Shown: positions 16,001 to 25,227, numbered from the stretch's first letter. The stretch is DNA of 64,000 nt from Paenibacillus flagellatus (GCF_003217775.1 NZ_QJVJ01000011.1:62001-126000), one strand, 5' to 3'. Numbers and translations are program-made. Notes: a model not told the origin generated them from the letters alone.

Positions 16001-17037
16001 CGCTCGAACAGCTCCTCGCGGATGTCGCCGAACCGCTTCTTGACCCGGTCGCGCAGCTGCTTCGTCTGCTCCTGCAGCTCCTTGTCGTAGTCGGATCCGC
16101 GGCAAGCGTTCAGCTTGCCGAACGTCGTCGCCCGGAACGCTTCGAACAGCGCCTCCCACGACACGTCCGCCGCGAGCAGAGCCGCTCCGATCTGCTCGAG
16201 ATCGTCCTTCACGTTCGCCGCGTACGGAGCCGGCCCGCCCGGCATGCCGGTCAGCCGCAGCGCCTCCGCAAGGACGCCCTGCATCCCCTGCAGCTCCATC
16301 TTCACGTCCGCGACCAGCGTAGCGAGCCATGGATTGGCGACTTCCCCGGCCGTCTCGGCGTCGACCGCCCCGGCATCGAAGCGGGCCGCCGTGTCGAGCA
16401 GCCAGCGATCGGGCCACGGATGGCTCCGCGAATAATCGTACAGCTGCTGGATGAGCCGGAACAGCGCGTCGTCTCCGCGCTCGCCCCCGAAGGCGTCGGC
16501 GAGCCGCCAAAACTCGTCGTGCTCCCCGCCCTTCGCATAGTGCTCCTCGAGCAAGTCGCTCAAAATGTCTTGCCGCATCAGCTCCGCTTCCGTCTCGTTC
16601 GCGATGCGGAACGCCGGATCGAGCCGGATGCGCTGATGATGGCGGCGGATGACGTCGAGGCAGAACGAGTGCAGCGTCGTGATCGAGGCGCGGGGAATGA
16701 GCGCGATTTGCCGGCGCAAATGGTCCGAGCCGGGCTGCTCCAGCAGCTTCTTCTCGATCGCTTCGCGGATTCGCTGCCTCATCTCGCCGGCGGCCGCGTT
16801 CGTGAACGTCGCCACGAGCAGCCGGTCGACGTCGACCGGGTCGCGCTCGTCCGTAATGCGGCGGATGATCCGCTCCACGAGCACCGCCGTCTTGCCCGAG
16901 CCGGCGGCAGCCGCCACGAGGATGTCCGACCCGCGGAGGCGAACCGCCTCCCACTGCTCGTCGGTCCAGCTGCTGCCTTCCGGCTTGGGCGTCCGGGGCG
17001 GACGCGCTCCGGATATGTACGTATCGTCGTTCGTCAT
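13033..17037 (-). CDS. addA: ATP-dependent helicase/nuclease subunit A
   Basis: The helicase-nuclease subunit of the AddAB double-strand break repair enzyme, 1334 residues, slightly longer than B. subtilis AddA. The N-terminus holds the UvrD-type Walker A AAAAGSGKTAVLV, the Walker B is LLDEYQDTNSVQE, and the C-terminus carries the RecB-type nuclease motif with GVIDCLF and LLDYKTDAVYG intact. An acidic low-complexity stretch around residues 560-600 is unusual. ATG at 17037 follows AGGGAGG, 24 bases after the addB stop, so the two subunits are co-translated. Confidence 0.96.
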   Translation of the reverse strand: MTNDDTYISGARPPRTPKPEGSSWTDEQWEAVRLRGSDILVAAAAGSGKTAVLVERIIRRITDERDPVDVDRLLVATFTNAAAGEMRQRIREAIEKKLLEQPGSDHLRRQIALIPRASITTLHSFCLDVIRRHHQRIRLDPAFRIANETEAELMRQDILSDLLEEHYAKGGEHDEFWRLADAFGGERGDDALFRLIQQLYDYSRSHPWPDRWLLDTAARFDAGAVDAETAGEVANPWLATLVADVKMELQGMQGVLAEALRLTGMPGGPAPYAANVKDDLEQIGAALLAADVSWEALFEAFRATTFGKLNACRGSDYDKELQEQTKQLRDRVKKRFGDIREELFERTPEQYAAELAAMAPIVRKLAEIVIEFGDRYRVKKAAKGLVDFADLEHYCLDILRAPDSEPGTLVPSEAAEQYREQFAEILLDEYQDTNSVQEAIVALISRPAPGNRFMVGDVKQSIYRFRLAEPGLFMAKYRAFEPSSEDDPTGGRKIDLARNFRSRRQIVDGVNFVFKQVMTERVGEMEYDEAARLVCGASYPDSPEDLAVELVLIDRGNAAADDDGEEAAAASYDGDETDEAPESAEASRSSLEQEEQQAETAQLEARFIAAQIRRLTGMDGEKPFLVHDRGTGGLRPAVYRDFVILLRSTSQWAPVFMDELRAAGIPAYADLSAGYFSATEVETMLSLLQIIDNPYQDIPLAAVLRSPMFGLTAAELAMVRVRSKRKPYYEAVLAFAGAEETDPETAGSANGTTGEAPELRDKLARFLAKLDGWRTDARNGSLAELIWTIYRDTGFYDFVGGMPGGLQRQANLRALYDRARQYESTSFRGLFRFLRFVERMRDSGADLGAARALGEQEDVVRIMSIHKSKGLEFPIVYVAALGKTFNQTDLYGSFLLHKELGFGPMYVDPDTRVACPTLPMLAIRRRMKMETIAEELRVLYVALTRPKEKMVLVGTVKSMEKSAQAWSRMRDEPGWQLPAYEMAKARCYLDWLGPALIRHPQARALRDWSGGADAYRVPAALADEPSQWRVGVVPSIGFAQAAAAVEVRFADERMEAVAQLEPVPPATGRDAAAGGAAAVLDRRFEWSYRYGQASALFSKTSVSELKRLAERTFGRDDGEAAAWPVLESPASPADEPQSSRPSQAPLLGLTRRPQFLGKREMTAAERGTAYHAVMQHVPLHGDVTEETVRATVDAMVARQLLPDEHRDAIDAAVVASFFCEEVGRRLLRADNVYREVPFSYGLPAEDVYPEADEAVRGETVLVQGVIDCLFEENGELVLLDYKTDAVYGNRLETLKERYGVQLSLYAKAIGDIWRRPVKEKVLFFFDGPHIVTLE

Positions 17038-17061
17038 GCGCGGTTATCCTCCCTGTCCTCG

Positions 17062-20000
17062 CTAGGCGTCGCTATTATGGGCTTCGGAAGCCGGAGCCGC
17101 TTCGCCGATCGTCTGCCAAACCGTATCCTTGTCGATCCGGTGCAGCTTCCGGTAATCGTTTCCTTCGAACAGCGGCTCGAACTGGCAAACCGGCTTGTAC
17201 GGGCAAAACGTGCAGGCGAGCTTCGGCCCCATCCGGAACGGCCGTATGTCGACGCACCCGTCCGTAATCTCCTCGCCGATCCGCCGGATCGTCTTCCGCA
17301 CGAACCCTCGAAGCTTGTCCCACTGCGGCTCGGTGACGACCGACGACACCTTCTGGAAGCCGCCGTCCGTTTTGAGCGCGACCGGGACGAGCTCCGAATG
17401 GCCGCTTCGCTCCCGCAGCGAGCCGTCCATGAGCCGGACCGTCTCCGCATCCTCGAGGACGAGCCCTTTCATTTTGAACCGCTTCAGCATTTGCGCGGCC
17501 GCCTCCTCCGGAGACAGCGCGTTTTTGCGGACGAGCAGCGGATTGTGCACGTGGAAGTACAGGACGCCGGCCGGCGTCGCTTTCGCGCCGATCCACCGCT
17601 CCGCGTGCGTCAGGACGACGTCGAGATACGTCAGCATCTGCAGCGACATGCCGTAAAACACTTCGGCCAGCCGGAGCGACGTGTCGCTCGACTTGTAATC
17701 GATGACGCGCAGCAGCACGCCCTTCTCGCTGTCGGCCCGGTCGACGCGGTCGATCCGGCCGACGATCTGCATCCGGCAGCCGTTGTCGAGCTCGAACTCG
17801 AGCGGCGGCAGCGGCTGGTCCGGACCGAAGCCGACCTCGAGGCCGATCGGCACGAATTCGCCGCGCCGGGCGTGAACGCCGAGCACAACGCTGGCCCGGC
17901 CGACGATTTGCTTCAGCTTGCGGGCGATATAGCCGTACCGCTTCGAGCTGAGCAAGATTTCGCCCTGCAGCCGCGGCGCCAGCTCGTCCACGACCCGCGA
18001 CGCCCGCTCGAAGCATTCGTCCGCCGACAGCGCGCCCCAGTCGACGCCTTCGCGCTGAAGCTCGAGCGCGATCCGGCTGAGCGCGGCGTGGAACAGCTGG
18101 CCGATGTCCGGCGCGTCGAGCCGGTACACGCGGCGCTCCGCCAGACGCAGCCCGTGCGACGCGAACTGCGAGAACGGGCAAGCGACGAACCGCTCCATCC
18201 GCGACACGCTCGCCCGCAGCAGCTCGCCGTACAGCTCCCGGCTGAGCGGCGCGGGCAAAGGCTCCTCGCGGTTCGTGAACAGCAGCGAGCGCAGCGTACG
18301 GCGAAGCCGTTCCCGCCATGCCGGTCTCGCGCACATCCAGTTGTAGACGTCCCACCACGACTCCGCGATCGGGACGCCGCGCATCCATTGGCGCAGCTGC
18401 ACCGCCAAATGCGACAGCGCCTTGTCCGGACGGACCGCGTATTCGTACGGATCTTCGCCGGGCGCTTGTTCTCCCACCGGCGGATCGGTCGCGAGCAGCC
18501 GTTCCTTGACCGTCGGGAACATCGTTTTGAACCGCTTCACGATTTCCGACGGCAGCAGCGACTTGCCTTCCTCGTCGGCGAGCGGATAGCTGATCCAGAG
18601 CGAATCGGACGGCGTCGTCAGCGCGGCGTACAGCAGGAACGGCTCGTCCAGCAGCTTGCGCCGGCTCCCTTCCGCCAGCTCCAGCCCGGCCTCCGTCAGC
18701 CGCTCGCGCTCGGGCTCCGACAAGACGCCGTCCTCCTCCGGCTTCGCCGGCAAGACGCCGTCGTTCGCCCCGAGCACGAACATGTGCCGGACGGCGCCGG
18801 ATCGCGTCCGGTCCATCGTGCCGACGAGCACTTGGTCGAGCGACGGCGGCACGAGGCCGAGCCGGACGCTTTCCAGGCCGGCGTCGACGAGGCCGGCGAA
18901 CCGTTCGAGCGACAGCGTCTCGTCGCCCAGCACCTCGACGATCTGGTCGAGCAGATCGACGACGCTGCCCCATACCTGCGCATGCTCGCGCGCCTGCTCG
19001 GGCCGGCCGTCGGCGAGACATTCCCGGCTCCACCGCTCCAGCTTCGCCGGCGCGTCGACCGATTCGAGGAACCGGTACAGCGCCTCCGCCATGCCGCGAA
19101 CCGAATCCGCCTCGCGCAGCCCTTCTTCGAGCGCCGCCAGCGGCTTGACGACGATGCGGCGCAGCCGGTTCATCTCGGCGTAAAACCGTTCGTCCGCGCT
19201 CCCCGACTCTTCCTGCACGTCATCGAGCATCGAGCCGACGCGGTACGTCCAGTCGCGCGTCTCGGTCCAGCGCGAGCCTTGGATGCCGGCGGCGAGAACG
19301 TAGTTTTCGAGCCGGCACATCGCGTCGCGCAGCCGGGCCGTACGGGCTGCGGACGATGCCGCGTCGTCGTCGCGCACGAGCGGGAACAGCAGATCCGTCT
19401 TCACGCAGCGGAACACGGCGTCGTTGCGCCAGTTGCCCGCCGCGACCTCGAGCCCGGAACGGATCAGCTCGACGACGGGGTGGTGAAGCACCGATCGTTT
19501 CTTATCGAGGAAGAACGGAATGCCGTAGTCGGCGAACGTCACGGCGAGCAGATCGGCATAGCTTTCCGGGTTGCGCACGGTCACGGCGACGTCGCGCCAG
19601 CGGCACCCTTCGTCGCGGACGAGCCGGACGATTTCCCGTGCGACGCCCTCCGCCTCGGCGCGCCGGTTGACCGCCGCGACCAGCTTGATCTCCGCGGTGC
19701 CGCCCGGCCCCGACACGCCGCCTCCGAACGGCTTGGCGCCGCGAAATTCGAGCGACCGTTCCACGTGCGCGAGCTTCGGGCTTCGCGCAAACCGCGGCGG
19801 CGTGCCTGTGAGCGTCACGGACGGCTCTACGGCCGCCCCGCGCTCCTCCGCGATCCGCTTCAGCCGGACGAGCGTACGCGCCGTCGGGTGGAACAGATCG
19901 AGCTCGTCCGGCACGTCCGACGCCCCGTAGTCGCGGTCGACGCACAGGCTGACCGCAACGTCCCGGCTGCACGTCATGAGCTCGCCGATCACCTGCATCT

Positions 20001-20655
20001 CCTGCGGCGTAAACCCGTAAAAGCCGTCGATCCAGACGCGGGCTTCGCGCGCATAAGCCGATGCGGGCAGCAGCTCCGCGAGCTTCGTCAGCAAATGCTC
20101 CGAATCGATATAATGGTTCGATAATCGCTCCTCGAACCGCTTGTAGACGAACAGCAAATCGTTCAGCTTGCCGATCGGCAGGCCGGCTCCGTTCGCCGGG
20201 TCGTCGGACCGCTCCGCACCGCGGACGAATTGCTCGAGGCGTTCGGGCGTTATACAGTACCGCCGGAATTCGCCGTACATCCGGTTCAGCCGGTCGATGA
20301 AGCCCATCTGGTCGGAACTCGCGCGAAATTCGGCCAGCTCGTCCGCGTAACGGTGCAGCAGCTCGTACAGCAGCATCTTTTTGCCGCTGTCGTCGATATG
20401 GACGCGCGCCGTGCCTCCCGCCTCCTGCATGATGCGGAACGCCAGCCGGCGGAAGCTGAGCACCTGCGCGCGAATCGTGCCGCCGAGTCCGGGCGTCGAG
20501 ACGAGCGCATGCTCCGCCTGGAACGTCGCCTGCTCGGGCACGAGCAAAACAAGCGGAGGGCCATCGGGCTCCCTCCGCAGCAACTCTCTGATATCGTCGA
20601 GACAGCGGCTCGTCTTGCCGCTGCCGGAACGGCCCAATATAAACCGGATCGCCAT
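17062..20655 (-). CDS. addB: ATP-dependent nuclease subunit B
   Basis: AddB subunit, 1197 residues, partner of AddA in DNA end processing. It has an N-terminal ATP-binding loop FILGRSGSGKTSRC, a RecB-like nuclease motif (RVIDYKSSDTSLRL) and the cysteine set of the Fe-S staple: FVACPFSQF plus CTFCPYKPVCQF near the C-terminus. ATG at 20655 is chosen because AGGAGG lies just upstream; an ATG 24 bases earlier has none. It is the first gene of the addB-addA operon. A LexA-like box overlaps the likely transcription start. Confidence 0.96.
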   Translation of the reverse strand: MAIRFILGRSGSGKTSRCLDDIRELLRREPDGPPLVLLVPEQATFQAEHALVSTPGLGGTIRAQVLSFRRLAFRIMQEAGGTARVHIDDSGKKMLLYELLHRYADELAEFRASSDQMGFIDRLNRMYGEFRRYCITPERLEQFVRGAERSDDPANGAGLPIGKLNDLLFVYKRFEERLSNHYIDSEHLLTKLAELLPASAYAREARVWIDGFYGFTPQEMQVIGELMTCSRDVAVSLCVDRDYGASDVPDELDLFHPTARTLVRLKRIAEERGAAVEPSVTLTGTPPRFARSPKLAHVERSLEFRGAKPFGGGVSGPGGTAEIKLVAAVNRRAEAEGVAREIVRLVRDEGCRWRDVAVTVRNPESYADLLAVTFADYGIPFFLDKKRSVLHHPVVELIRSGLEVAAGNWRNDAVFRCVKTDLLFPLVRDDDAASSAARTARLRDAMCRLENYVLAAGIQGSRWTETRDWTYRVGSMLDDVQEESGSADERFYAEMNRLRRIVVKPLAALEEGLREADSVRGMAEALYRFLESVDAPAKLERWSRECLADGRPEQAREHAQVWGSVVDLLDQIVEVLGDETLSLERFAGLVDAGLESVRLGLVPPSLDQVLVGTMDRTRSGAVRHMFVLGANDGVLPAKPEEDGVLSEPERERLTEAGLELAEGSRRKLLDEPFLLYAALTTPSDSLWISYPLADEEGKSLLPSEIVKRFKTMFPTVKERLLATDPPVGEQAPGEDPYEYAVRPDKALSHLAVQLRQWMRGVPIAESWWDVYNWMCARPAWRERLRRTLRSLLFTNREEPLPAPLSRELYGELLRASVSRMERFVACPFSQFASHGLRLAERRVYRLDAPDIGQLFHAALSRIALELQREGVDWGALSADECFERASRVVDELAPRLQGEILLSSKRYGYIARKLKQIVGRASVVLGVHARRGEFVPIGLEVGFGPDQPLPPLEFELDNGCRMQIVGRIDRVDRADSEKGVLLRVIDYKSSDTSLRLAEVFYGMSLQMLTYLDVVLTHAERWIGAKATPAGVLYFHVHNPLLVRKNALSPEEAAAQMLKRFKMKGLVLEDAETVRLMDGSLRERSGHSELVPVALKTDGGFQKVSSVVTEPQWDKLRGFVRKTIRRIGEEITDGCVDIRPFRMGPKLACTFCPYKPVCQFEPLFEGNDYRKLHRIDKDTVWQTIGEAAPASEAHNSDA

Positions 20656-20673
20656 GCCAGGCCTCCTGTATGA

Positions 20674-20698
20674 AAACAAATGTTCTTATCGTATTGTA
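20674..20698 (-). promoter_or_regulatory. candidate addB promoter -10 with LexA-like box
   Basis: Minus-strand TACAAT at 20693-20698, followed by GAACATTTGTTT at 20674-20685, which matches about 10 of the 13 informative positions of the B. subtilis LexA consensus CGAACRNRYGTTYG as I remember it. The box would sit at the transcription start. No good -35 is visible. Confidence 0.35.
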
Positions 20699-20782
20699 TC
20701 ATATTCCGCTGCGGATGTCTGCCCGCATCGGATGATCCCGATCCGTTTTGGGGATGCTGTAGGGCGGGAGGTGTTCGATCCA

Positions 20783-21013
20783 ATGGAGACGGAAATGGAC
20801 GTCCCGAAGCCGGAGGTCGCCCCGGTACCGATTTGGCGGTGCCGCAACGCCGAATGCAAAGCGTGGGTGCGCGAAGAGCTGGCCGATTCGGCGTCGCCCG
20901 CCTGTCCGCTTTGCAAAGGAGCGATGGTGCGAAGCATCAAGCATTTGCCGAAGCTGGTCAAAAAAGCGAAGTCCGCCCGGAAGAAAAAAGACGAAACGTC
21001 TTGGCTCCACTGA
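20783..21013 (+). CDS. YdjO-like cold-inducible small protein
   Basis: 76-residue protein with a four-Cys zinc-ribbon pattern: WRCRNAECKAW and CPLCKGAMVR, followed by a basic Lys-rich tail. It resembles B. subtilis YdjO, a cold-inducible protein of unknown role. ATG at 20783 follows GGGAGGT by about 10 bases, and the reading frame upstream lacks a better start. It is divergent from addB and ended by a strong hairpin. Confidence 0.75.
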   Translation: METEMDVPKPEVAPVPIWRCRNAECKAWVREELADSASPACPLCKGAMVRSIKHLPKLVKKAKSARKKKDETSWLH

Positions 21014-21054
21014 AGCCGTACCTCGACGGACACGAATGCCGCCTAGCGAGGACG

Positions 21055-21083
21055 AAGCCGACGGAAACGATCCGTCGGCTTTT
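21055..21083 (+). terminator. intrinsic terminator of the YdjO-like gene
   Basis: Perfect 11-base stem (21055-21065 with 21071-21081) and a 5-base loop, followed by TT. Confidence 0.75.
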
Positions 21084-21149
21084 CCCGTTATTCCCGCGAC
21101 GATCGGTTGCGCCTCCCCCGCGGATTCGGAGCTCCGGGCGCATGATTTA

Positions 21150-21158
21150 TGCTATACT
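21150..21158 (+). promoter_or_regulatory. extended -10 of the DUF1905 gene
   Basis: TG-C-TATACT, an extended -10, 44 bases before the ATG at 21203. No clear -35. Confidence 0.45.
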
Positions 21159-21202
21159 TTTCGTACGGTTGTCCCGATCTTTACATGGAAAGGAACGAAT
21201 AT

Positions 21203-21667
21203 ATGCGCCCATTCGAAGCGGTTCTCATCCGCCCCGAAGGCACCGGCACGTGGACCTACGTCAAGGTCCCGTTCAGCGTCGAGCAGGCGTACGGCACAAA
21301 AGGCCAATTCAAGGTGAAGGGGACGGTCAACGGCGTTCCGCTGCGCGGCTCGCTGATGCCGAACGGAGACGGCACGCATTATTTGGTCGTCAACCGGTCG
21401 GTCCGCGAGGAAGCCGGCGTAACGGCGGGGGACGTCGTCCGGGTGGAGCTCGAGGCGGATCTTGACGAGCGCACCGTCGACGTGCCCGGCGACTTGCTGG
21501 CCGCGCTGGACGCCAATGAGGCGGCGGCCGCCTTCTTCGTCAAGCTGTCGTACTCGCACAGGAAGGAATACGTCGAGTGGATCGTATCGGCGAAAAAGGA
21601 TGAAACCCGTATCCGCCGGATCGGCCAAGCGATCGAGATGATGGCGCAAGGCCGGAAAGCGAAGTAA
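21203..21667 (+). CDS. DUF1905 / YdeI-OmpD-associated family protein
   Basis: 154-residue cytoplasmic protein. The N-terminal part (about residues 1-85) is a DUF1905 beta-barrel (GKGQFKVKGTVNG-like and LRGSLMPNGDGTHYL). The C-terminal part is the OmdA/YdeI helical module (FFVKLSYSHRKEYVEWI, ETRIRRIGQAIEMM). Related proteins have been linked to bacteriocin or peptide stress, but no biochemical role is established here. ATG at 21203 follows GGAAAGGA; a Met 18 codons earlier overlaps the promoter. Single gene. Confidence 0.82.
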   Translation: MRPFEAVLIRPEGTGTWTYVKVPFSVEQAYGTKGQFKVKGTVNGVPLRGSLMPNGDGTHYLVVNRSVREEAGVTAGDVVRVELEADLDERTVDVPGDLLAALDANEAAAAFFVKLSYSHRKEYVEWIVSAKKDETRIRRIGQAIEMMAQGRKAK

Positions 21668-21915
21668 GCCGAGCCGCGAAACGGATGATTCGCTGACTCC
21701 TGCCGGTTTCCGAGAAAAGGAAGCGATGACGACCGCCGAAAACGGACTGGGATTGTATTCGCTCTCCGGCAAATCGCCCTGCCGGAAGGCGCCCGGCTTT
21801 CGTCGGTCATAGCGATTGTGCCGCGCCAAAACTTTGGGCTGCTATCCAGCCTTCGTACAGGGAGGTCCGAACGCCTCCAGCATGCATCAGCTGCGCAAGC
21901 CTCTGTCAGAACGCC
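21668..21915. other. intergenic stretch with no supported gene
   Basis: Between the DUF1905 gene and the LacI terminator. It contains a weak CCGGCA/TGCCGG hairpin near 21766-21785 that may end the DUF1905 transcript. I see no convincing coding frame with a ribosome binding site, and no recognisable riboswitch. Confidence 0.4.
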
Positions 21916-21945
21916 AGAAAGACCGCCGGCGAGGGCGGTCTTTCT
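21916..21945 (-). terminator. terminator of the LacI gene
   Basis: Perfect 12-base stem (21916-21927 with 21934-21945), 33 bases past the minus-strand LacI stop. Confidence 0.75.
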
Positions 21946-21978
21946 CTGTATATTCCCGTACGTCTCGTTCGCCCCCGA

Positions 21979-22989
21979 TTACACCATGCGCGGAAAAGCG
22001 GTCGATTCGCGGACGATCAGCTCGGGCTTGAGCACGATCCGCTCCTTCGCCTGCTTCCGGTCGCGAATGGCGCCGATCAGCACATCCATTACTTGCCGGC
22101 CGATGTCGGGAATCGGCTGCGATACCGACGTGAGCGGCGGATCGACGATGCCGGCCAATATCGTATTGTCGAACCCGACGACCGACAAATCCCACGGGAT
22201 CGACAGCCTCCGCTCCTTCGCCGCCTGCACGACGCCGATAGCCAGCAAGTCGTTGAAGGCGAATATCGCCGTCGGCGGCTTCTCCGAGTCGAGCAGCTCG
22301 AACGTGCGGCGCTTGCCCGCGTCCGGCGAGGAGGCGCTCTCCGCGACGTAGTCCGGCTCGAAGGCGATGCCGGCTTCCTCGAGGGCGTGCCGGTAACCGC
22401 GGATCCGTTCGCTGCCGCTCCGTTGGGCCAAGTCGTCGGACAAAATCGCGATGCGGCGGTGGCCGAGACTGACCAGATGGGACGCGCCCAAATAGCCGCC
22501 CATGAAATCGTCGATCAAAACGCTGTCCGATACGACCGAGGGCATATCCCGCGCGACGAACGCGAGCGGAATTTTTTGATCGATCAGCCCTTTCAAGATC
22601 GTCTCGTCGCTTAGTCCCGTCGCGATGATGATGCCGTCGACCCGCTTCTGCTTCAGCAGCGTCACGTACGACGCTTCCTTCTTCGGATTGTTGTCCGTGC
22701 TGCACATGACGAGGTTGAAGCCCAGCTCCTGCCCGCGGTCCTCCACGCTTCGGGCGAGCTCCGCGAAAAACGGGTTCGCCAAATCGGGAATGAGCAGACC
22801 GATCGAGAACGTGCTTTTACCGGTCAACGCCGACGCAACGACGCTCGGCTGATAGTCGAGCTCCTTCATGATCTCGTGGACGCGCTCCCGCGTATCGGCG
22901 CTGATCCGCCCCGTTTCGTTGATGACCTTGGAGACGGTCGCGATCGACACGCCCGCCGCCTTCGCAATATCGTATATCGTCGTTTTCAT
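21979..22989 (-). CDS. LacI family transcriptional regulator
   Basis: 336-residue regulator. Residues 1-55 are the LacI helix-turn-helix and hinge (TIYDIAKAAGVSIATVSKVINETGRIS), followed by a periplasmic-binding-like sugar-sensing domain (IGLLIPDLANPFFAELARSVED, VVGFDNTILAGIVDPPLTSVSQP). ATG at 22989 follows GGGAGG by about 9 bases and gives the standard family N-terminus. A TATAAT -10 is visible at 23032-23037 on the minus strand. Neither neighbour is a sugar-metabolism gene, so its targets lie elsewhere. Confidence 0.92.
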   Translation of the reverse strand: MKTTIYDIAKAAGVSIATVSKVINETGRISADTRERVHEIMKELDYQPSVVASALTGKSTFSIGLLIPDLANPFFAELARSVEDRGQELGFNLVMCSTDNNPKKEASYVTLLKQKRVDGIIIATGLSDETILKGLIDQKIPLAFVARDMPSVVSDSVLIDDFMGGYLGASHLVSLGHRRIAILSDDLAQRSGSERIRGYRHALEEAGIAFEPDYVAESASSPDAGKRRTFELLDSEKPPTAIFAFNDLLAIGVVQAAKERRLSIPWDLSVVGFDNTILAGIVDPPLTSVSQPIPDIGRQVMDVLIGAIRDRKQAKERIVLKPELIVRESTAFPRMV

Positions 22990-23186
22990 AGAACCGCGCC
23001 TCCCCCAAGCACCCGTATGATCGTTTCTCCTATTATAACACTTGCGGGAGCAAATCATAGTCGCGGAAGACGAAAATTCGGTCCGATTTTTCGAAAATTG
23101 TACGCTTTTTCATAAGAATGCCCCGGTTAATCGCTTACCTCCGGCAGCCGCCGACACCAAAACCCGCACATCCCGAGGGCGACGGG

Positions 23187-25223
23187 CTACGTCGCATTCG
23201 CGGCGGCGCCGGGCGTCGAGTCGGAGGCGGAAGCCGGCGCAACCGGAGCCGGCTCCCCTTTTTGCAGCCGATACATGTTGAAGTACCGGCCTTGCCGCGC
23301 CATCAGCTCGTCGTGGCTGCCGCTCTCGACGATTTCGCCGCGATGAAGCACGAGAATGCGGTCCGCGTCCTTGATCGTCGACAGCCGGTGCGCGATGACG
23401 AACGTCGTCCTTCCGGCGCAAAGTACCCGGAGCGCGTTCTGGATCAAGCCCTCCGTCTCGCTGTCGATGCTCGCGGTCGCCTCGTCGAGAATGAGAATCG
23501 CGGGGTCGAAGGCTAGCGCCCGCGCGAACGAGATGAGCTGGCGCTGGCCGGCCGACAGCGTGTTGCCCCGCTCCACGACCGGCTCGTCGTAACCGTGCGG
23601 CAGCTTCTCGACGAAGCCGCTCGCGCCGACGTCGCGCAGCGCCTTGCGGATCGTCTCGGGATCGATCCGTTCCTCGTACAGCCCGACGTTGAACTTGATG
23701 TCTCCCGTGAACAGGAACGGATCCTGCAGCACGATGCCCATATGCCGGCGCAGCGCCTGCTTCGGCATCGCCGTCACGTCCTCGCCGTCGATCGTAATCG
23801 TACCGCGCGTCGGCTCGTAGAAGCCGAGCAGCAGGTTCATGATCGAGCTTTTGCCGGAGCCGGTATGGCCGACGAGCGCGATCGTCTCGCCCCTGCGCGC
23901 TTCGAGCGAGATGTTGCGCAGCACGTAATCGTCGCCGTTGTAGGCGAACCAGACGCCGTCGAACTTGACGTTGCCCTGCGGCCGAGGCCGATCGGGCGCC
24001 GACTCGTCCTCGACCGGCGCCCCCTCCCGGTCGAGCAGCGAGAAGACGCGCTCCGCGGAGACGATGGCGCGCTGGGCGTTGGTCAGCTGATCGAAGATGC
24101 CGATGATCGGCTGGAAAATGCGCCCCAAATAGTCGATGAAGGCGTAAAACACGCCGAACGAAATCGCCGTCTCGAGCGACCGTCCGCCGAAATACCAGAT
24201 GACGCCCGCGGTAAGCAAGCTGCCGGTCAAGCCGACGATGTTCCGGGACGACAGCGAGAAAAGCCGCATCTGCTTGAGCTGGTTCGCGTACCGGTCCTCG
24301 TTCAGCGTCTCGAACTCGGCGACGCGGTCCTTCTCCCGGCGGAACGCCTGGATCATCGGCATGACGTTGATCGATTCGTTCAGCATCGCGTTCATGTCGC
24401 TCAGCCGCGCCCTCATGACCGTGACGTAGCCTTTCGAATATTTCAGATGGATCGCCATGACGACGACGAAAAACGGAATGAGCAGCAGGCAGAACAGCGC
24501 GAGCCGGACGTCAAGCAGGAAGATCGCGACGTAAATGCCGATCAGGTTGACGCCGCTTACGACGAACGTCGCCATGAAGCTCATGAACAGATCGCGGATC
24601 GCCTCCGTATCGTTCGCGATGCGGGAGACGACCTGTCCGACCGGCGTATTGTCGAAGTAGCGGACCGAGATGCGGTGAATGTGCGTCATGACGTCGGTGC
24701 GCATTTGCCGGATGATCGTGAGCGCGGTCGTCTGGAGCATGTACGACTGTGCGAACGTGAGCAGCCCCGACAGTGCGAGCAGTCCGACGTACAGGACGAG
24801 CAGCCGGACGATCGGCGCGAACTCGCGGCTGTACAGCGCCAGCACCTCGTCGTTCGTCAGCCGCGTTCCGCCGGGGACGGAGCCGTCTTCCAGAACGAAC
24901 GACGTCCCTTCCTGACGAATCGCCACGCGTCTCCAATCCGCCCCGGGCTCCGTGCCGTTCGTCCAATCTTCCCGGACGTACGCTTTGCCGCGAATGTCGA
25001 CGAACGCGGTACCTTCGGGTACCGCCGACGGCGCCGTCTCGTACCAGCTTTTCGATATGGACAGCAGATGGCCGTCGATAATCACTTTCGCGATATAGGG
25101 GCCGGCGAGCTGCGTCCCCACCGCCCCGCACAGCAGCAGAAGGGCGATGACGATTCGCGCCTTGTACAGCATCGCGTAGCGCATCAATCGGCGGGCTACG
25201 CCGGGCTTGCGTTCTCGTTCCAT
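23187..25223 (-). CDS. bmrD: heterodimeric multidrug ABC transporter subunit, BmrD/YheH type
   Basis: 678-residue half-transporter with an N-terminal six-helix membrane domain and a C-terminal ATPase (Walker A GHTGSGKSSIMN, signature LSAGQRQ, Walker B ILILDEATASID). Residues 50-125 form an extra loop between the first two helices, a feature of the longer YheH/BmrD partner. The catalytic Glu after Walker B is present, so this is the active ATP site partner. ATG at 25223 is 4 bases past the partner gene's stop. The partner BmrC has a degenerate site, as expected for this asymmetric exporter. Confidence 0.9.
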   Translation of the reverse strand: MERERKPGVARRLMRYAMLYKARIVIALLLLCGAVGTQLAGPYIAKVIIDGHLLSISKSWYETAPSAVPEGTAFVDIRGKAYVREDWTNGTEPGADWRRVAIRQEGTSFVLEDGSVPGGTRLTNDEVLALYSREFAPIVRLLVLYVGLLALSGLLTFAQSYMLQTTALTIIRQMRTDVMTHIHRISVRYFDNTPVGQVVSRIANDTEAIRDLFMSFMATFVVSGVNLIGIYVAIFLLDVRLALFCLLLIPFFVVVMAIHLKYSKGYVTVMRARLSDMNAMLNESINVMPMIQAFRREKDRVAEFETLNEDRYANQLKQMRLFSLSSRNIVGLTGSLLTAGVIWYFGGRSLETAISFGVFYAFIDYLGRIFQPIIGIFDQLTNAQRAIVSAERVFSLLDREGAPVEDESAPDRPRPQGNVKFDGVWFAYNGDDYVLRNISLEARRGETIALVGHTGSGKSSIMNLLLGFYEPTRGTITIDGEDVTAMPKQALRRHMGIVLQDPFLFTGDIKFNVGLYEERIDPETIRKALRDVGASGFVEKLPHGYDEPVVERGNTLSAGQRQLISFARALAFDPAILILDEATASIDSETEGLIQNALRVLCAGRTTFVIAHRLSTIKDADRILVLHRGEIVESGSHDELMARQGRYFNMYRLQKGEPAPVAPASASDSTPGAAANAT

Positions 25224-25227
25224 CGGT

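Noticed and set aside
12871-20124. A 2417-codon open frame on the plus strand opposite addA and addB
   Set aside because: It is composed of Arg/Pro/Ala/His-rich translation with no family motif and no ribosome binding site, and lies antisense to two certain genes. Long antisense frames are expected at this GC content.
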